Positions 49,477 to 58,222 of a stretch of 64,000 nt of DNA are shown piece by piece. This DNA is from JAJCZZ01 sp964569085 (GTDB lineage: Bacteria > Gemmatimonadota > Gemmatimonadetes > Longimicrobiales > Gaopeijiaceae). The notes under the pieces were generated by a model. The model was not told the origin of the DNA and searched no databases. It saw nothing but the letters and a program-made list of their open reading frames with translations. The stretch is taken from contig CAZMTA010000001.1 in the NCBI GenBank assembly GCA_964569085.1, positions 62,001 to 126,000 of the forward strand, read 5' to 3'. Made by a program: the position numbers and the translations under genes. How positions within the stretch are numbered: the first letter of the stretch is position 1; each line of letters begins with the position of its first letter.

Positions 49477-52400
49477 TCAGTGCAGGATGTTGCGGCCTGC
49501 CAGGAGCGCGCCGACGCCGCCCTGGAGCAGGGGGTTGATCCGGTAGCGGGTGTCGTCGTGGATCCGTGAGCGCGGGCCCTCCGCGCCGCCCTCGCCGATC
49601 ACCGGCTGGATGACGTGGCGATTGCCGAGGGCCTCCAGGATCTGGTAGCTCTCCCGGCGGGGGACGCGGAAGATCCGGTCGTGCTCGTCCAGGGTGAGCG
49701 TCCCGTGCTCCAGGAACGCCTTGAGGGTGAAGTGCTGCTCCGCGCCCAGCCCCTCCAGGAAGGTCAGGTCCAGTTCCGGGAGCACGCGGATCGTGAGCGA
49801 TCCGTCTCCGGATCCCACGTCGGCGGCGCGGAGCCACTGGAAGATGGCGAGGCGCAGGTTGCCCCGGGTGGCCCGGTGGAGGCGCTCGAAGAAGTCCTGC
49901 TCCAGGAGCGCCTGGCGGGCCTCCTGGCCCCGGGTCCGGGCGAGCCTGCGGCGGAGGAGGCGGCGGCCGTGCTCCGGCTCCTCGAAGCGGAGCGGGACCC
50001 CGCTCCGGCGATGGCGGAGGAGGATGGCCTGGCGGAGCTGGGCCTCGTCCAGGCCCGGGAGCTCCAGGTTGTCCACCTGGGCGACGCCCGTGGGGCGGGT
50101 GACCCGCATCATCTGCCAGGCCGACGCCGTCGCCCCGGCCATCCAGAAGATCCGGGGCTCGGTCTCGGCCAGGAAGGTCAGGAAGCGGTCCAGCAGGTCC
50201 GTGCCGCCGGGGACGCGGAGGTAGAGGTGCTCCAGCCCCTCCAGGACCACCAGGTCCGGCATGCTCCCGCGGGGCGCGTCCAGGGTCCGGTCGGCCAGCT
50301 CGTCCAGCGTGGCGGCCCCCTCGAGCCCCAGGAGCGATCCCAGGCGGGCCACCAGCTCGGCCTCGTCGATGCACCGGGCCTCCAGGACGTCGTGGAGGAC
50401 CGGCACGCCCCGGGCCCGGGCCCGTCCCACGAAGACCCGGAAGAAGGACGTCAGCCCCACGCCGGGGCGGGCGGTCACCACCAGGGGGACGGCGTCCTCC
50501 CGGCGCCAGCGCTCCCAGCGGGCCTCCGCTTCGGCCAGGGCCACGTCCCGTCCGGCCATCAGCGTCTCGTCCTCCAGGGGCTCCCAGGAGAAGAGGCGCT
50601 GGTAGACCAGGGGGAGCCCCTCCCGGACCTCCTCGGCGTCCGCCAGCAGGCGGGCGGTCCCCACCGACTCGTCGTGGCTGGGGGCGGCCACCATGCGGCG
50701 CCCCCGCCGGAGGAGCCGGGCCGCCTCGCGGCGGAGGCGGGCGCCCTGGAGGAGGCCGGCCCGGGCCGTGCGGCGGAGCTCCGAGGCTCCCCGACCCGAG
50801 AGGCGCGCCCAGGCCGTCCCCAGGGTGGACCGCGCGTCCAGCAGTCGCCCCCGCAGGCGGTCGGCCAGGGCCCGCTCCATGAGGATGGCGCTCCCCTCGT
50901 GGAGCTGCTCGTGGAGGGTGGCCCGCACGGCCTCCACGGCCTCGCCCAGGCGGGCGTCGGCGTCCCGGAGGGTGTCGGCGCCCCGGGCCAGGGCCTCCGC
51001 CACCAGCTCCCGGGCCCGGGCGCCGGCCTCGGCGTCCCCCTCGCCGGCCTCCCGCTCGGCGGCGTCGAAGCCGAAGGTCACGACCTCCTCGGCGGCCCGG
51101 AGCCCCGACTCCAGGGAGTCCGCGGGCTCGACCACCGCCGACGAGGCGGTGCGGATGCGCTCGACGCGCAGGGCGTCGAAGGCGCGGCGTCCCAGCTCCC
51201 GGGCCAGGAGCTCCCGACCCTGCTGGGACGGGCTGCGGGGGCGGGCCTCGCCCGCGGCCACCGGGTGCAGGGAGACCCGCTCCGGGAGGCCGCGCACCAG
51301 GGCCTGGACGGCGGCGACCGCTCCGTCGGCGCTCCGCCCGGCGGCGTCGGCGGCCCGGCCCGTCTCGGGGAGCTCCCCCTCCAGCTCCGCCAGGAGGGTG
51401 CGGGTCCGGGCCCGGAGCTCGTCCAGCGCCGGGGGCGCGGGCCCGCCGGCCACCTCGGCGGCCTCGGCGCTCAGGGCGTCCGCGGTCTCGACGGCCGCAC
51501 GCCGCCACGGGGCCCGGAGGTCCGCGGCCAGCCGCGCCGAGGTCCGCCCCGGGATGGAGGCCACCCCGCCCACCAGGTCGAGGAGGGCGTCCTGGAGGCG
51601 GAAGCGGCCCACCACCTCGGCCTCCCACGTGGTCCAGGCCTCCCGGACGTCGAGCCCTGCGCGGGGGGACGGCACGGGCCCTCCCCCCCGGAGCAGGGCG
51701 GTGCCGGCCAGCCCCAGGTCCCGGGAGAGGGCCCACCCCCACCGGACCAGGTCCGCCTCCATGCCCCCCTCGAGCCGGCCCACGGGGCAGGAGCCCTCCA
51801 GGCGGCCCAGCTCCGCCTCCAGGGCGGCCCCGGCGGAGGCGACCTCCGCCCAGATCTCCTCGGCGGGGAGATCGGGGTGGGGGATGGCCGGGAGGACCAC
51901 GGCGGACCATCGGGCCCACGCCGCCTCCAGCGAGGCCAGCCACGGGCCCCACGCGTGGCCCGCCCGCTCGAGCCACCGCTCCGTCCCCGGGTCCACCCGG
52001 ACCGCCAGGTGCCGCTCGGCCACCCAGCGGGCCCGCACGGTGCGCCGGGCCGCCGGGCCGGCCAGGGCCCGCGCCAGCCGTCCCGCGACCCCGCGGGGCG
52101 CCTCGGCCCCGGCCACCCGGTCGGCGGGCACCGAGCCGGGAAGGGCTCCCACGGAGGTCCCTGCCCGCGCCCGGGCGTCGTCCAGGAGGCGGGCCAGGGC
52201 GGCCAACGGGGCGTGGGCCTCCAGGGCGTCCACCAACGTGCGGTGCGCGCCCCCCTCCACCGCCTCCAGGTACGCGAGGAGCAGGTCGGCCGGGTCGGTG
52301 TCCCGTTCCGGGGCGGGGGCGTCGCGGTGGAGGCCCGCCTCCTCCCGGGCGGCGCGGTGCTTCCGTCGGGCCTCGGCCACCGCGTCGCGCAGGGGCTCGC

Positions 52401-52491
52401 CGGCCTCGGCGCGCAGGCCCTCCGCCACGCCCCTCAGGGCGTCGTGGCAGGCGACGTCGACGGGGTGCGTCTCCCCGGGGGCGCCGCTCAC
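49477..52491 (-). CDS. Large ATPase-like protein with degenerate P-loop, partner of MscS
   Basis: This is a 1004-residue protein I cannot assign to a named family. Residues 1 to about 600 are rich in Ala, Arg and Glu and look mostly helical, with coiled-coil-like stretches. From about residue 620 (LPLVYQRLFSWEPLEDETLMAGRD) it resembles AAA/STAND-type ATPases, but the Walker A position reads RPGVGLTSFF near residue 672, with Leu in place of the essential Lys. The Walker B position reads LVVLEGLEHL near residue 745, with Glu for Asp. A C-terminal winged-helix-like part (FTLKAFLEHGTLTLDEHD, YQILEALGNRHVI) follows. It starts at GTG overlapping the MscS-channel stop, so the pair is coupled. It may be a nucleotide-independent regulator of the channel. 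Confidence 0.72.
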   Translation of the reverse strand: MSGAPGETHPVDVACHDALRGVAEGLRAEAGEPLRDAVAEARRKHRAAREEAGLHRDAPAPERDTDPADLLLAYLEAVEGGAHRTLVDALEAHAPLAALARLLDDARARAGTSVGALPGSVPADRVAGAEAPRGVAGRLARALAGPAARRTVRARWVAERHLAVRVDPGTERWLERAGHAWGPWLASLEAAWARWSAVVLPAIPHPDLPAEEIWAEVASAGAALEAELGRLEGSCPVGRLEGGMEADLVRWGWALSRDLGLAGTALLRGGGPVPSPRAGLDVREAWTTWEAEVVGRFRLQDALLDLVGGVASIPGRTSARLAADLRAPWRRAAVETADALSAEAAEVAGGPAPPALDELRARTRTLLAELEGELPETGRAADAAGRSADGAVAAVQALVRGLPERVSLHPVAAGEARPRSPSQQGRELLARELGRRAFDALRVERIRTASSAVVEPADSLESGLRAAEEVVTFGFDAAEREAGEGDAEAGARARELVAEALARGADTLRDADARLGEAVEAVRATLHEQLHEGSAILMERALADRLRGRLLDARSTLGTAWARLSGRGASELRRTARAGLLQGARLRREAARLLRRGRRMVAAPSHDESVGTARLLADAEEVREGLPLVYQRLFSWEPLEDETLMAGRDVALAEAEARWERWRREDAVPLVVTARPGVGLTSFFRVFVGRARARGVPVLHDVLEARCIDEAELVARLGSLLGLEGAATLDELADRTLDAPRGSMPDLVVLEGLEHLYLRVPGGTDLLDRFLTFLAETEPRIFWMAGATASAWQMMRVTRPTGVAQVDNLELPGLDEAQLRQAILLRHRRSGVPLRFEEPEHGRRLLRRRLARTRGQEARQALLEQDFFERLHRATRGNLRLAIFQWLRAADVGSGDGSLTIRVLPELDLTFLEGLGAEQHFTLKAFLEHGTLTLDEHDRIFRVPRRESYQILEALGNRHVIQPVIGEGGAEGPRSRIHDDTRYRINPLLQGGVGALLAGRNILH

Positions 52492-53498
52492 CGGGGCTCC
52501 TCGGCCCGGTCCGCGCGATCCGCCGGGGGGCGGTCCCCCAGGGCCACCCACGCCCGCAGCCCGTCCTCGCGGGAGACCAGGCCGGCCTCCCGGAAGCCCG
52601 CCCGCGCCCGCTCGGTGACGTCGCTCTGGAAGCGGAACTCGTGGCGGGGGTCGAGGACGTACGCCTTGACCCGGATCCGGGTGAGGAAGGTCTCCTGGAA
52701 CTGGTCGGACACCAGCACGACGATGGGCTTGGCCAGGTAGACGTACCGGGAGGTGGCCGCGGCGTCGAACGCGATCCGCTTGGCCCGGGCCTCGTCCACC
52801 CAGCCCGGAAGCCAGAGGTCGGTGACGACCTGGCAGTTGAGCTGGCCGGCGTTGGCGTTGGCCACCTGCTGGTCCACCACCTGGGCGTTGGGCACGCTCA
52901 CCAGGTTGTCGTCGGCGGTGACGATGCGGGTGGAGCGGAGCCCGATGGAGACGACCTCGCCGTACGTGCCCCCCACGGAGACCTTGTCGCCCACCTGGAA
53001 GGGCTGGTCGAACACCAGGATCAGGCCGCCGAAGAGGTTCTTCAGGAGGTCCTGGGCCGCGAAGCCCACCGCCACGCCCACCGCGGCCGCCGCCGCCAGG
53101 AAGCCCTGGTAGTCCACCTGGAAGATCAGGCGCACCACCACGTAGATCGCCAGGATCCAGAGGACGATCCGCAGCACCGGGACCAGGCGCTTGTAGAAGA
53201 GGCGGCGGGCGGGGCTCCGCTCGGCCAGCGCGTCCAGGACCCAGGCCACGGCGCGCACCATGATCGTGGTGCCCACCAGCACCACCATGGTCCAGAACAG
53301 GTTCAGCCCCAGGTTCCGGACCTGGTAGACGGCTTCCGCCGCCGCGGTGGTGTCGGGCAGGGCGGGGGCCAGGGCGCCCGCCAGCGAGTCCAGCCGGGTC
53401 TCCAGGGCCGCCTGGCTCCGGGAGACCTCCTCGAGGAGGACCAGGACCGAGTCCCGGGCCGCCTCCTGCGCGGCGGCGACGGGTCCCGCGACCTGCAT
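52488..53498 (-). CDS. MscS-family mechanosensitive channel
   Basis: This is a 336-residue small-conductance mechanosensitive channel of the inner membrane. A helical, Ala-rich periplasmic-type N-terminus (1-65) precedes three membrane segments (about 66-90, 105-130 and 133-155). The pore helix is AAAAAVGVAVGFAAQDLLKN, with the conserved NLFGGLILVFDQPFQVGDKV and the beta domain YGEVVSIGLRSTRI. It releases solutes on osmotic downshock. It begins two bases after the rlmN stop and overlaps the ATPase-like gene by four bases, a linkage not expected for a plain osmotic valve. Confidence 0.92.
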   Translation of the reverse strand: MQVAGPVAAAQEAARDSVLVLLEEVSRSQAALETRLDSLAGALAPALPDTTAAAEAVYQVRNLGLNLFWTMVVLVGTTIMVRAVAWVLDALAERSPARRLFYKRLVPVLRIVLWILAIYVVVRLIFQVDYQGFLAAAAAVGVAVGFAAQDLLKNLFGGLILVFDQPFQVGDKVSVGGTYGEVVSIGLRSTRIVTADDNLVSVPNAQVVDQQVANANAGQLNCQVVTDLWLPGWVDEARAKRIAFDAAATSRYVYLAKPIVVLVSDQFQETFLTRIRVKAYVLDPRHEFRFQSDVTERARAGFREAGLVSREDGLRAWVALGDRPPADRADRAEEPR

Positions 53499-53500
53499 CC

Positions 53501-54583
53501 TCAGCCGCGCCTCCCGGCCTTGAGCTCCACGAGCTCGTGGTGGGCCCGGAGCTGCCCGCAGGCGGCGTCGATGTCCCGGCCCCGGGTCTGGCGCACCGTG
53601 GTGGCCACCCCCCGCGCCTCCAGCTCGTCCGCGAAGGCCTGGATGCGCGCCGCGGGCGAGGGGCCCCAGTCCCGGTAGGGAATGGGGTTGAAGGGGATGA
53701 GGTTCACGTGGGCCCCCACCTCCCGGGCCAGCCTCGCCACGCCGGCGGCCAGCGCAGGGTCGTCGTTGATCCCGTCGATCATGGTGTACTCGAAGGTGAT
53801 GCGCCGGCCCCCGGCCTCGTCGAAGCTCCGCAGGGCCTCCATGACCTCGGGGAGCGGGTGCCGCTTCTCCAGGGGGATGAGCTCCCGGCGAAGGTCGCTC
53901 TCGGGTGCGTGGAGCGACAGGGCCAGGCGGAACTGCTCGGGCCGGAGCGCCAGCTCCTGGATCCCCGGCACCACCCCCACCGTGGACACGGTGATCCGCC
54001 TCGCGCCCACGTCGTATCCCTGGTTCAGGATCGTCAGGGACGGATGGACGGCCCGGCGGTTGGAGAGAGGCTCCCCCATGCCCATGTAGACGATGTTCGT
54101 GATGGGGCCGTAGTCGTTCTCGTCGGCCCAGCGGCGCGCGGAGCGGTACTGGGCGACGATCTCCCCCGCGGTGAGCTGACGGTCGAAGCCCGCCCATCCG
54201 GTGGCGCAGAAGGTGCAGCCCATGGCGCAGCCGGCCTGGCTGGAGATGCAGAGCGTGAGTCGGCTGTCCGTGGGGATGAGGACCGACTCCACCAGGTGGC
54301 CGTCCTCCAGGCGCCAGAGGTGCTTGACCGTCCCGTCCTCGCTCACCGCGGTGCGCTCCGCGTGGGGCTCGGCCAGGCGGAAGGCCTCGGCCAGCGCCTC
54401 CCGCTCCTCCACGGGGAGGTTGGTCATCTCCTCGAAGCTTCCGGCCAGGTGCTCGTACACCCAGCGCCGCACCTGGGCGGCTCGGTACGAGGGCTGCCCC
54501 CGGGCCGAGAAGTGCTCCTCCAGGGCGGTGTCCAGCTCCTGGGGGACGAGGCTGAGGAGGTCGGGGCGGGTGGCGTCGGTCAT
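53501..54583 (-). CDS. rlmN: Dual-specificity RNA methyltransferase RlmN
   Basis: This is a 360-residue radical-SAM enzyme that methylates C2 of A2503 in 23S rRNA and A37 in some tRNAs. The cluster cysteines are C119, C123 and C126 in AGCAMGCTFC. The methyl-carrier cysteine is near residue 342 in DIDAACGQL. TNIVYMGMGEPL and ITVSTVGVVPGI are conserved. It starts at ATG 54583 and opens the minus-strand unit rlmN-mscS-ATPase-like. The 64-base gap to its divergent neighbour contains a sigma-70-like promoter for the other strand. Confidence 0.95.
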   Translation of the reverse strand: MTDATRPDLLSLVPQELDTALEEHFSARGQPSYRAAQVRRWVYEHLAGSFEEMTNLPVEEREALAEAFRLAEPHAERTAVSEDGTVKHLWRLEDGHLVESVLIPTDSRLTLCISSQAGCAMGCTFCATGWAGFDRQLTAGEIVAQYRSARRWADENDYGPITNIVYMGMGEPLSNRRAVHPSLTILNQGYDVGARRITVSTVGVVPGIQELALRPEQFRLALSLHAPESDLRRELIPLEKRHPLPEVMEALRSFDEAGGRRITFEYTMIDGINDDPALAAGVARLAREVGAHVNLIPFNPIPYRDWGPSPAARIQAFADELEARGVATTVRQTRGRDIDAACGQLRAHHELVELKAGRRG

Positions 54584-54634
54584 GGAGGGTCCCGAGGGCG
54601 TCCGTCCGGGGGCGTCGGGACGCGGGAAGCTTGC

Positions 54635-54663
54635 TTGAAACGAGGTATGGCCAGCCTTAAGTT
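54635..54663 (+). promoter_or_regulatory. Possible sigma-70 promoter for vanZ-like gene and aspS
   Basis: TTGAAA (54635-54640) is followed after 17 bases by TAAGTT (54658-54663), five and three matches to consensus. If real, transcription would begin near 54670, downstream of the first in-frame ATG at 54647, which supports the GTG at 54707 as the start. Confidence 0.4.
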
Positions 54664-54706
54664 AGCCGCCGTCGGGAAGGGGCTGAAGGCGACCACCGAG
54701 GACCCG

Positions 54707-55084
54707 GTGCGCGAACGACTCATGGCATGGGGGCCCGCTGCCGGTTGGGCGGCGGTCCTTTTTTTCTTGGGAGGCCGGCCCGGAGCCGGGGTGAGCCTGT
54801 TCCCCGGCAGCGACAAGGTGGCGCACCTGGCCCTCTACGCCGTCCTCGGCCTCGCCCTGGCGCGGGGTCGTCTCCGTGCCCCCTCCTCGCCTCCCCACCT
54901 CGTTCTCGTCCTCCTGGGAGTGGCCCTCGGGGTCCTCGACGAGCTGCATCAGTCCTATGTTCCCGGGCGGGACGCTTCGGGGTGGGACGCGCTGGCCGAC
55001 ACCCTGGGGGTCGTAGCGGGGTACGCCCTCTTCTTGACCAACGACCGCCGCGCGGAATCCGTTCCTCCCGGCGACGAAACCTAG
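54707..55084 (+). CDS. VanZ-like family membrane protein
   Basis: This small protein has a VanZ-like fold: a membrane helix with AAVLFFLGGRPG, then the conserved FPGSDKVAHLALYAVLGLALA, LGVALGVLDELHQSYVPGRDASGWD and a last helix. The family is named after a teicoplanin-resistance protein, but most members have no known function. Three or four membrane segments are predicted. The start is called at GTG 54707, which has GAGGA five bases upstream; the ATG at 54647 gives 20 more residues but no ribosome binding site at a proper distance and overlaps a likely promoter. aspS begins at the base after its stop. Confidence 0.8.
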   Translation: MRERLMAWGPAAGWAAVLFFLGGRPGAGVSLFPGSDKVAHLALYAVLGLALARGRLRAPSSPPHLVLVLLGVALGVLDELHQSYVPGRDASGWDALADTLGVVAGYALFLTNDRRAESVPPGDET

Positions 55085-56872
55085 ATGGGACACGACATGA
55101 GCGACGTGGAGATCGAGCGAACCGGGCGCCGCGCCCGCATGGTGGGCGGCCTCCGGGCTTCCGACGTCGGGGCCGAGCTGCGCCTGGAGGGCTGGGTGCA
55201 CCGGCGCCGGGACCTGGGGGGCCTCTACTTCGTGGACCTCCGCGACCGCAGCGGGCTCCTGCAGGTGTCCTTCGGGCCCGACTTCACCGAGGAGGAGAGC
55301 CTCGAGCTGGTGAGCGGCCTCGGGGCCGAGGACGTGATCGCCGTCGAGGGGACCGTGGTGGAGCGGCCCGAGGCCAACCCCGAGCTCCCCTCCGGCGAGG
55401 TCGAGCTCCGCGCGGTGCGGGCTGAGCGGCTGTCCAAGGCCCGCACGCCCGCCATCCCGGTGTACCTGGCACCCGAGGAGGAGCGCCCCGCGGAGGAGCT
55501 CCGCCTGCGGCACCGCGTCCTGGACCTGCGCCGCCCCGAGCTCCAGCGGGCCCTGGCGCTCCGCCACGAGCTCATGCTGGAGGTGCGGAACTACCTGAGC
55601 CGCCTGGGCTTCCTCGAGATCGAGACGCCCATCCTCACCAAGCCCACCCCCGAGGGCGCCCGGGACTTCCTGGTGCCGAGCCGGAACCACACCGGCGAGT
55701 TCTTCGCCCTCCCCCAGAGCCCGCAGATCTACAAGCAGATCCTCATGGTCTCCGGGTTCGACCGCTACTTCCAGATCGCGCGCTGCTTCCGGGACGAGGA
55801 CTTCCGCTCGGACCGGCAGCCCGAGTTCACCCAGATCGACGTCGAGGCGTCCTTCGTCGAGGTGGAGGACATCCTCCGCTGGATCGAGGGGCTCATGAAG
55901 TCGCTGGCCGGGGTGGCGGGCCACCCCGTGCCCGACGCCTTCCCCCGGATGACCTGGGCCGAGGCCATGGACCGCTACGGCTCCGACCGTCCCGACCTGC
56001 GCTACGGCCTCGAGATCCAGGACTGGACCGACGCCACGGCGGAGGTGGACTTCGGGATCTTCCGCGGGGCGGTGGAGGCCGGTGGGCGGGTCCGCGGGCT
56101 TCGGCTCGAGGGGGGCGCGCGCCTCTCCCGGAAGGACATCGACGGGCTCGAGGCCGCTGCCAAAGCGGCAGGCGCCCCCGGGCTCCTCTGGGCCAAGCGT
56201 GCCGAAGAAAACACTTCAGGTATCCTTTCCAAGTTCATGGGCGACAGCGACTTCGACTCGATCGGCGTGAAGGTGGGTGACCTGGTGGTCATGGCCGCCG
56301 GACCGGATTCGGTCACCTCGCCGGCGCTGGCCGCCACCCGGGCCGCGGCGGCCGAGGCGCTGGACGTGCCGCGGGACACGGAGCACGCCTGGGCCTGGGT
56401 CACCGACTTCCCCATGTTCGAGGCGGAGGAGGACGGGGGGCTGACCCCCGGGCACCACCCCTTCGTGATGCCCCACCCCGACGACATGGACCTCCTGGAC
56501 TCGGATCCGGTACGCGCTCGGGGCCTGGCCTACGACCTGGTGTACAACGGGACGGAGCTGGGCTCGGGGAGCATCCGGATCCACGAGCCCGGGCTCCAGC
56601 GTCGGGTGCTGGGGCTCCTGGGCCTGGACGAGGACGAGATCGACCAGAAGTTCGGCTTCCTCCTGGAAGCGCTGGCGGCCGGCGCGCCGCCCCACGGCGG
56701 GATCGCCATCGGGGTGGACCGGACCGTGCAGCGGTTCGTGGGGGCCGGCAGCATCCGGGACGTCATGGCCTTCCCCAAGAGCGCGGCGGCACGCGCGCTC
56801 TTCGAGGGGGCCCCGGCCCCGGTGACGGACGAGGACCTGGAGGAGCTCGGACTCCTCCTGGAAGGGTGTTGA
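55085..56872 (+). CDS. aspS: Aspartyl-tRNA synthetase
   Basis: This is a bacterial-type AspRS of 595 residues. The OB-fold anticodon domain (GWVHRRRDLGGLYFVDLRDR), the class II core with FRDEDFRSDRQPEFTQIDVE, the bacterial GAD insertion (about residues 290-420) and motif 3 GGIAIGVDRTVQRFVGA are in order. The residue after RRRD is Leu, as in enzymes that discriminate tRNA-Asp from tRNA-Asn, whereas non-discriminating ones often have His; this fits the separate asnS. The last two codons and the stop lie in the left 31-bp arm of an inverted-repeat element, so the natural C-terminus may have been replaced by it. Confidence 0.95.
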   Translation: MGHDMSDVEIERTGRRARMVGGLRASDVGAELRLEGWVHRRRDLGGLYFVDLRDRSGLLQVSFGPDFTEEESLELVSGLGAEDVIAVEGTVVERPEANPELPSGEVELRAVRAERLSKARTPAIPVYLAPEEERPAEELRLRHRVLDLRRPELQRALALRHELMLEVRNYLSRLGFLEIETPILTKPTPEGARDFLVPSRNHTGEFFALPQSPQIYKQILMVSGFDRYFQIARCFRDEDFRSDRQPEFTQIDVEASFVEVEDILRWIEGLMKSLAGVAGHPVPDAFPRMTWAEAMDRYGSDRPDLRYGLEIQDWTDATAEVDFGIFRGAVEAGGRVRGLRLEGGARLSRKDIDGLEAAAKAAGAPGLLWAKRAEENTSGILSKFMGDSDFDSIGVKVGDLVVMAAGPDSVTSPALAATRAAAAEALDVPRDTEHAWAWVTDFPMFEAEEDGGLTPGHHPFVMPHPDDMDLLDSDPVRARGLAYDLVYNGTELGSGSIRIHEPGLQRRVLGLLGLDEDEIDQKFGFLLEALAAGAPPHGGIAIGVDRTVQRFVGAGSIRDVMAFPKSAAARALFEGAPAPVTDEDLEELGLLLEGC

Positions 56873-57161
56873 AGGAGTACAGCGGGCCGCGCGCAGGGGT
56901 CTTGCGAGGCCCAGAGTAGGAACGACGACAAGGCGTAGCCTAGCTACGGCGCGGAGGAGAGACGACCTATGGGACCGCAACCCCCCTGCGCCCACCATCG
57001 GGAGTGATATGATCTTAGGACGGCGTGGGTTGGGGTGGCACGGCACCATCTCCGTCGTTGGAGCTCCTAGCGGTAGCTACGGCTGGCGCGTCGTCGCTCC
57101 GCCTAGGATCTGGTGCCGTGGCATCCCCAACGCGGCCCGCTGTACTCCTTCAACACCCTTC
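56861..57161. repeat. 301-bp element with perfect 31-bp terminal inverted repeats
   Basis: Positions 56861-56891 and 57131-57161 are exact reverse complements over 31 bases. Between them the two halves are diverged inverted copies of each other: CGACGAC, CGTAGC...GCTAC, GGAG, ACGAC, an ATGG/ACCG stretch and runs of C occur in the same order when one half is reverse-complemented. Smaller hairpins (CGTAGC/GCTACG; CACGGCACCA/TGGTGCCGTG at 57038-57120) add structure. There is no credible gene in this otherwise empty 332-base space. It could be a MITE-like non-autonomous element or a structured RNA. No target-site duplication is evident. Confidence 0.85.
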
Positions 57162-57204
57162 TAGAACCCAGAGACGGGGCCTGAAGGGGCCCCACGGAGC
57201 GAGC

Positions 57205-58212
57205 GTGGCGAACGGAGACACCATCATCGAGCACCGGCTGGACGCCGAGGGCGCGGACCAGCTCCTCCTCACGGGCGTCAACGACCGCAACATCCAGGAG
57301 CTCCAGCGGCTCTTCGGGGTGCGGGCCGTCCTGCGCCGGGACCACGTGATCCTCTCCGGGTCCCTGGAGGAGGTCGAGCAGGCGGTTCCCGTGGTGCAGC
57401 ACATCATCGAGCTCGCCCGGCTCCGCGTTCCCTTCGACGCCCCCGACATCGCCCGGTTCGCCGAGGGGATGGAGGCCATGGGCCCCGAGGGCATGGTCCA
57501 TCCGCAGGACGAGGAGTTCCGCCTGGCGCTCCCCGGCTCGCGGCGGATCATCTCCCCCAAGTCCGACGGCCAGCGCCGTTACCTGGAGGCCATCTTCAAC
57601 AACGACGTGGTCATCGGGATCGGGCCCGCCGGCACCGGGAAGACCTACCTGGCGGTGGCGTGCGCCGTGGACGCGCTGTACAAGAAGCGCGTCCGGCGCA
57701 TCATCCTGGCGCGCCCCGCCGTGGAGGCGGGGGAGAACCTGGGCTTCCTCCCCGGTGACCTCCAGGAGAAGGTGGACCCGTACCTCCGCCCCCTGTACGA
57801 CGCCCTGGAGGACATGATGCCCCAGGACCGGGTGCGCCGGGCGCTGGAGGACTCCACCATCGAGATCGCGCCCCTGGCCTACATGCGGGGCCGCACCCTC
57901 TCGGACGCCTTCGTCATCCTGGACGAGGCCCAGAACGCCACCACCGCGCAGATGAAGATGTTCCTGACGCGGCTGGGGCTGAACTCCCGGGTGGTCATCA
58001 CCGGGGACAAGACCCAGATCGACCTGGCGCGGCACGAGGACTCGGGGCTCCTGGAGGTGGAGCGGATCCTGGCCGACGTGGACGGGATCGCCATCGCCTA
58101 CCTCGATCCCAAGGACGTCATCCGCCACCGCCTCGTGAAGGACATCATCCGGGCCTACGAGAAGGCCGGCGAGGACGGGGCGGAGCGGGACGGGGCGGAG
58201 GATGCCGGGTGA
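57205..58212 (+). CDS. phoH: PhoH-like ATPase
   Basis: This is a 335-residue PhoH-family P-loop protein, probably cytoplasmic and linked to RNA metabolism. An N-terminal KH-like region (residues 1-95) precedes Walker A GIGPAGTGKTYLA near residue 140; LARPAVEAGENLGFLPGD, and Walker B FVILDEAQNAT with the ITGDKTQIDL motif follow. The start is GTG 57205, with GGAG about seven bases upstream; the frame is open further 5' but only through the inverted-repeat element. It begins the widely conserved phoH-pgpH-ybeY cluster. Confidence 0.93.
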   Translation: MANGDTIIEHRLDAEGADQLLLTGVNDRNIQELQRLFGVRAVLRRDHVILSGSLEEVEQAVPVVQHIIELARLRVPFDAPDIARFAEGMEAMGPEGMVHPQDEEFRLALPGSRRIISPKSDGQRRYLEAIFNNDVVIGIGPAGTGKTYLAVACAVDALYKKRVRRIILARPAVEAGENLGFLPGDLQEKVDPYLRPLYDALEDMMPQDRVRRALEDSTIEIAPLAYMRGRTLSDAFVILDEAQNATTAQMKMFLTRLGLNSRVVITGDKTQIDLARHEDSGLLEVERILADVDGIAIAYLDPKDVIRHRLVKDIIRAYEKAGEDGAERDGAEDAG

Positions 58213-58222
58213 GGGGCCGCCC

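Noticed and set aside
57025..57204. 60-residue N-terminal extension of PhoH through the inverted-repeat element
   Set aside because: The extension lies in the repeat, has no conserved residues, and a GTG with a good GGAG site at 57205 gives the normal PhoH length.
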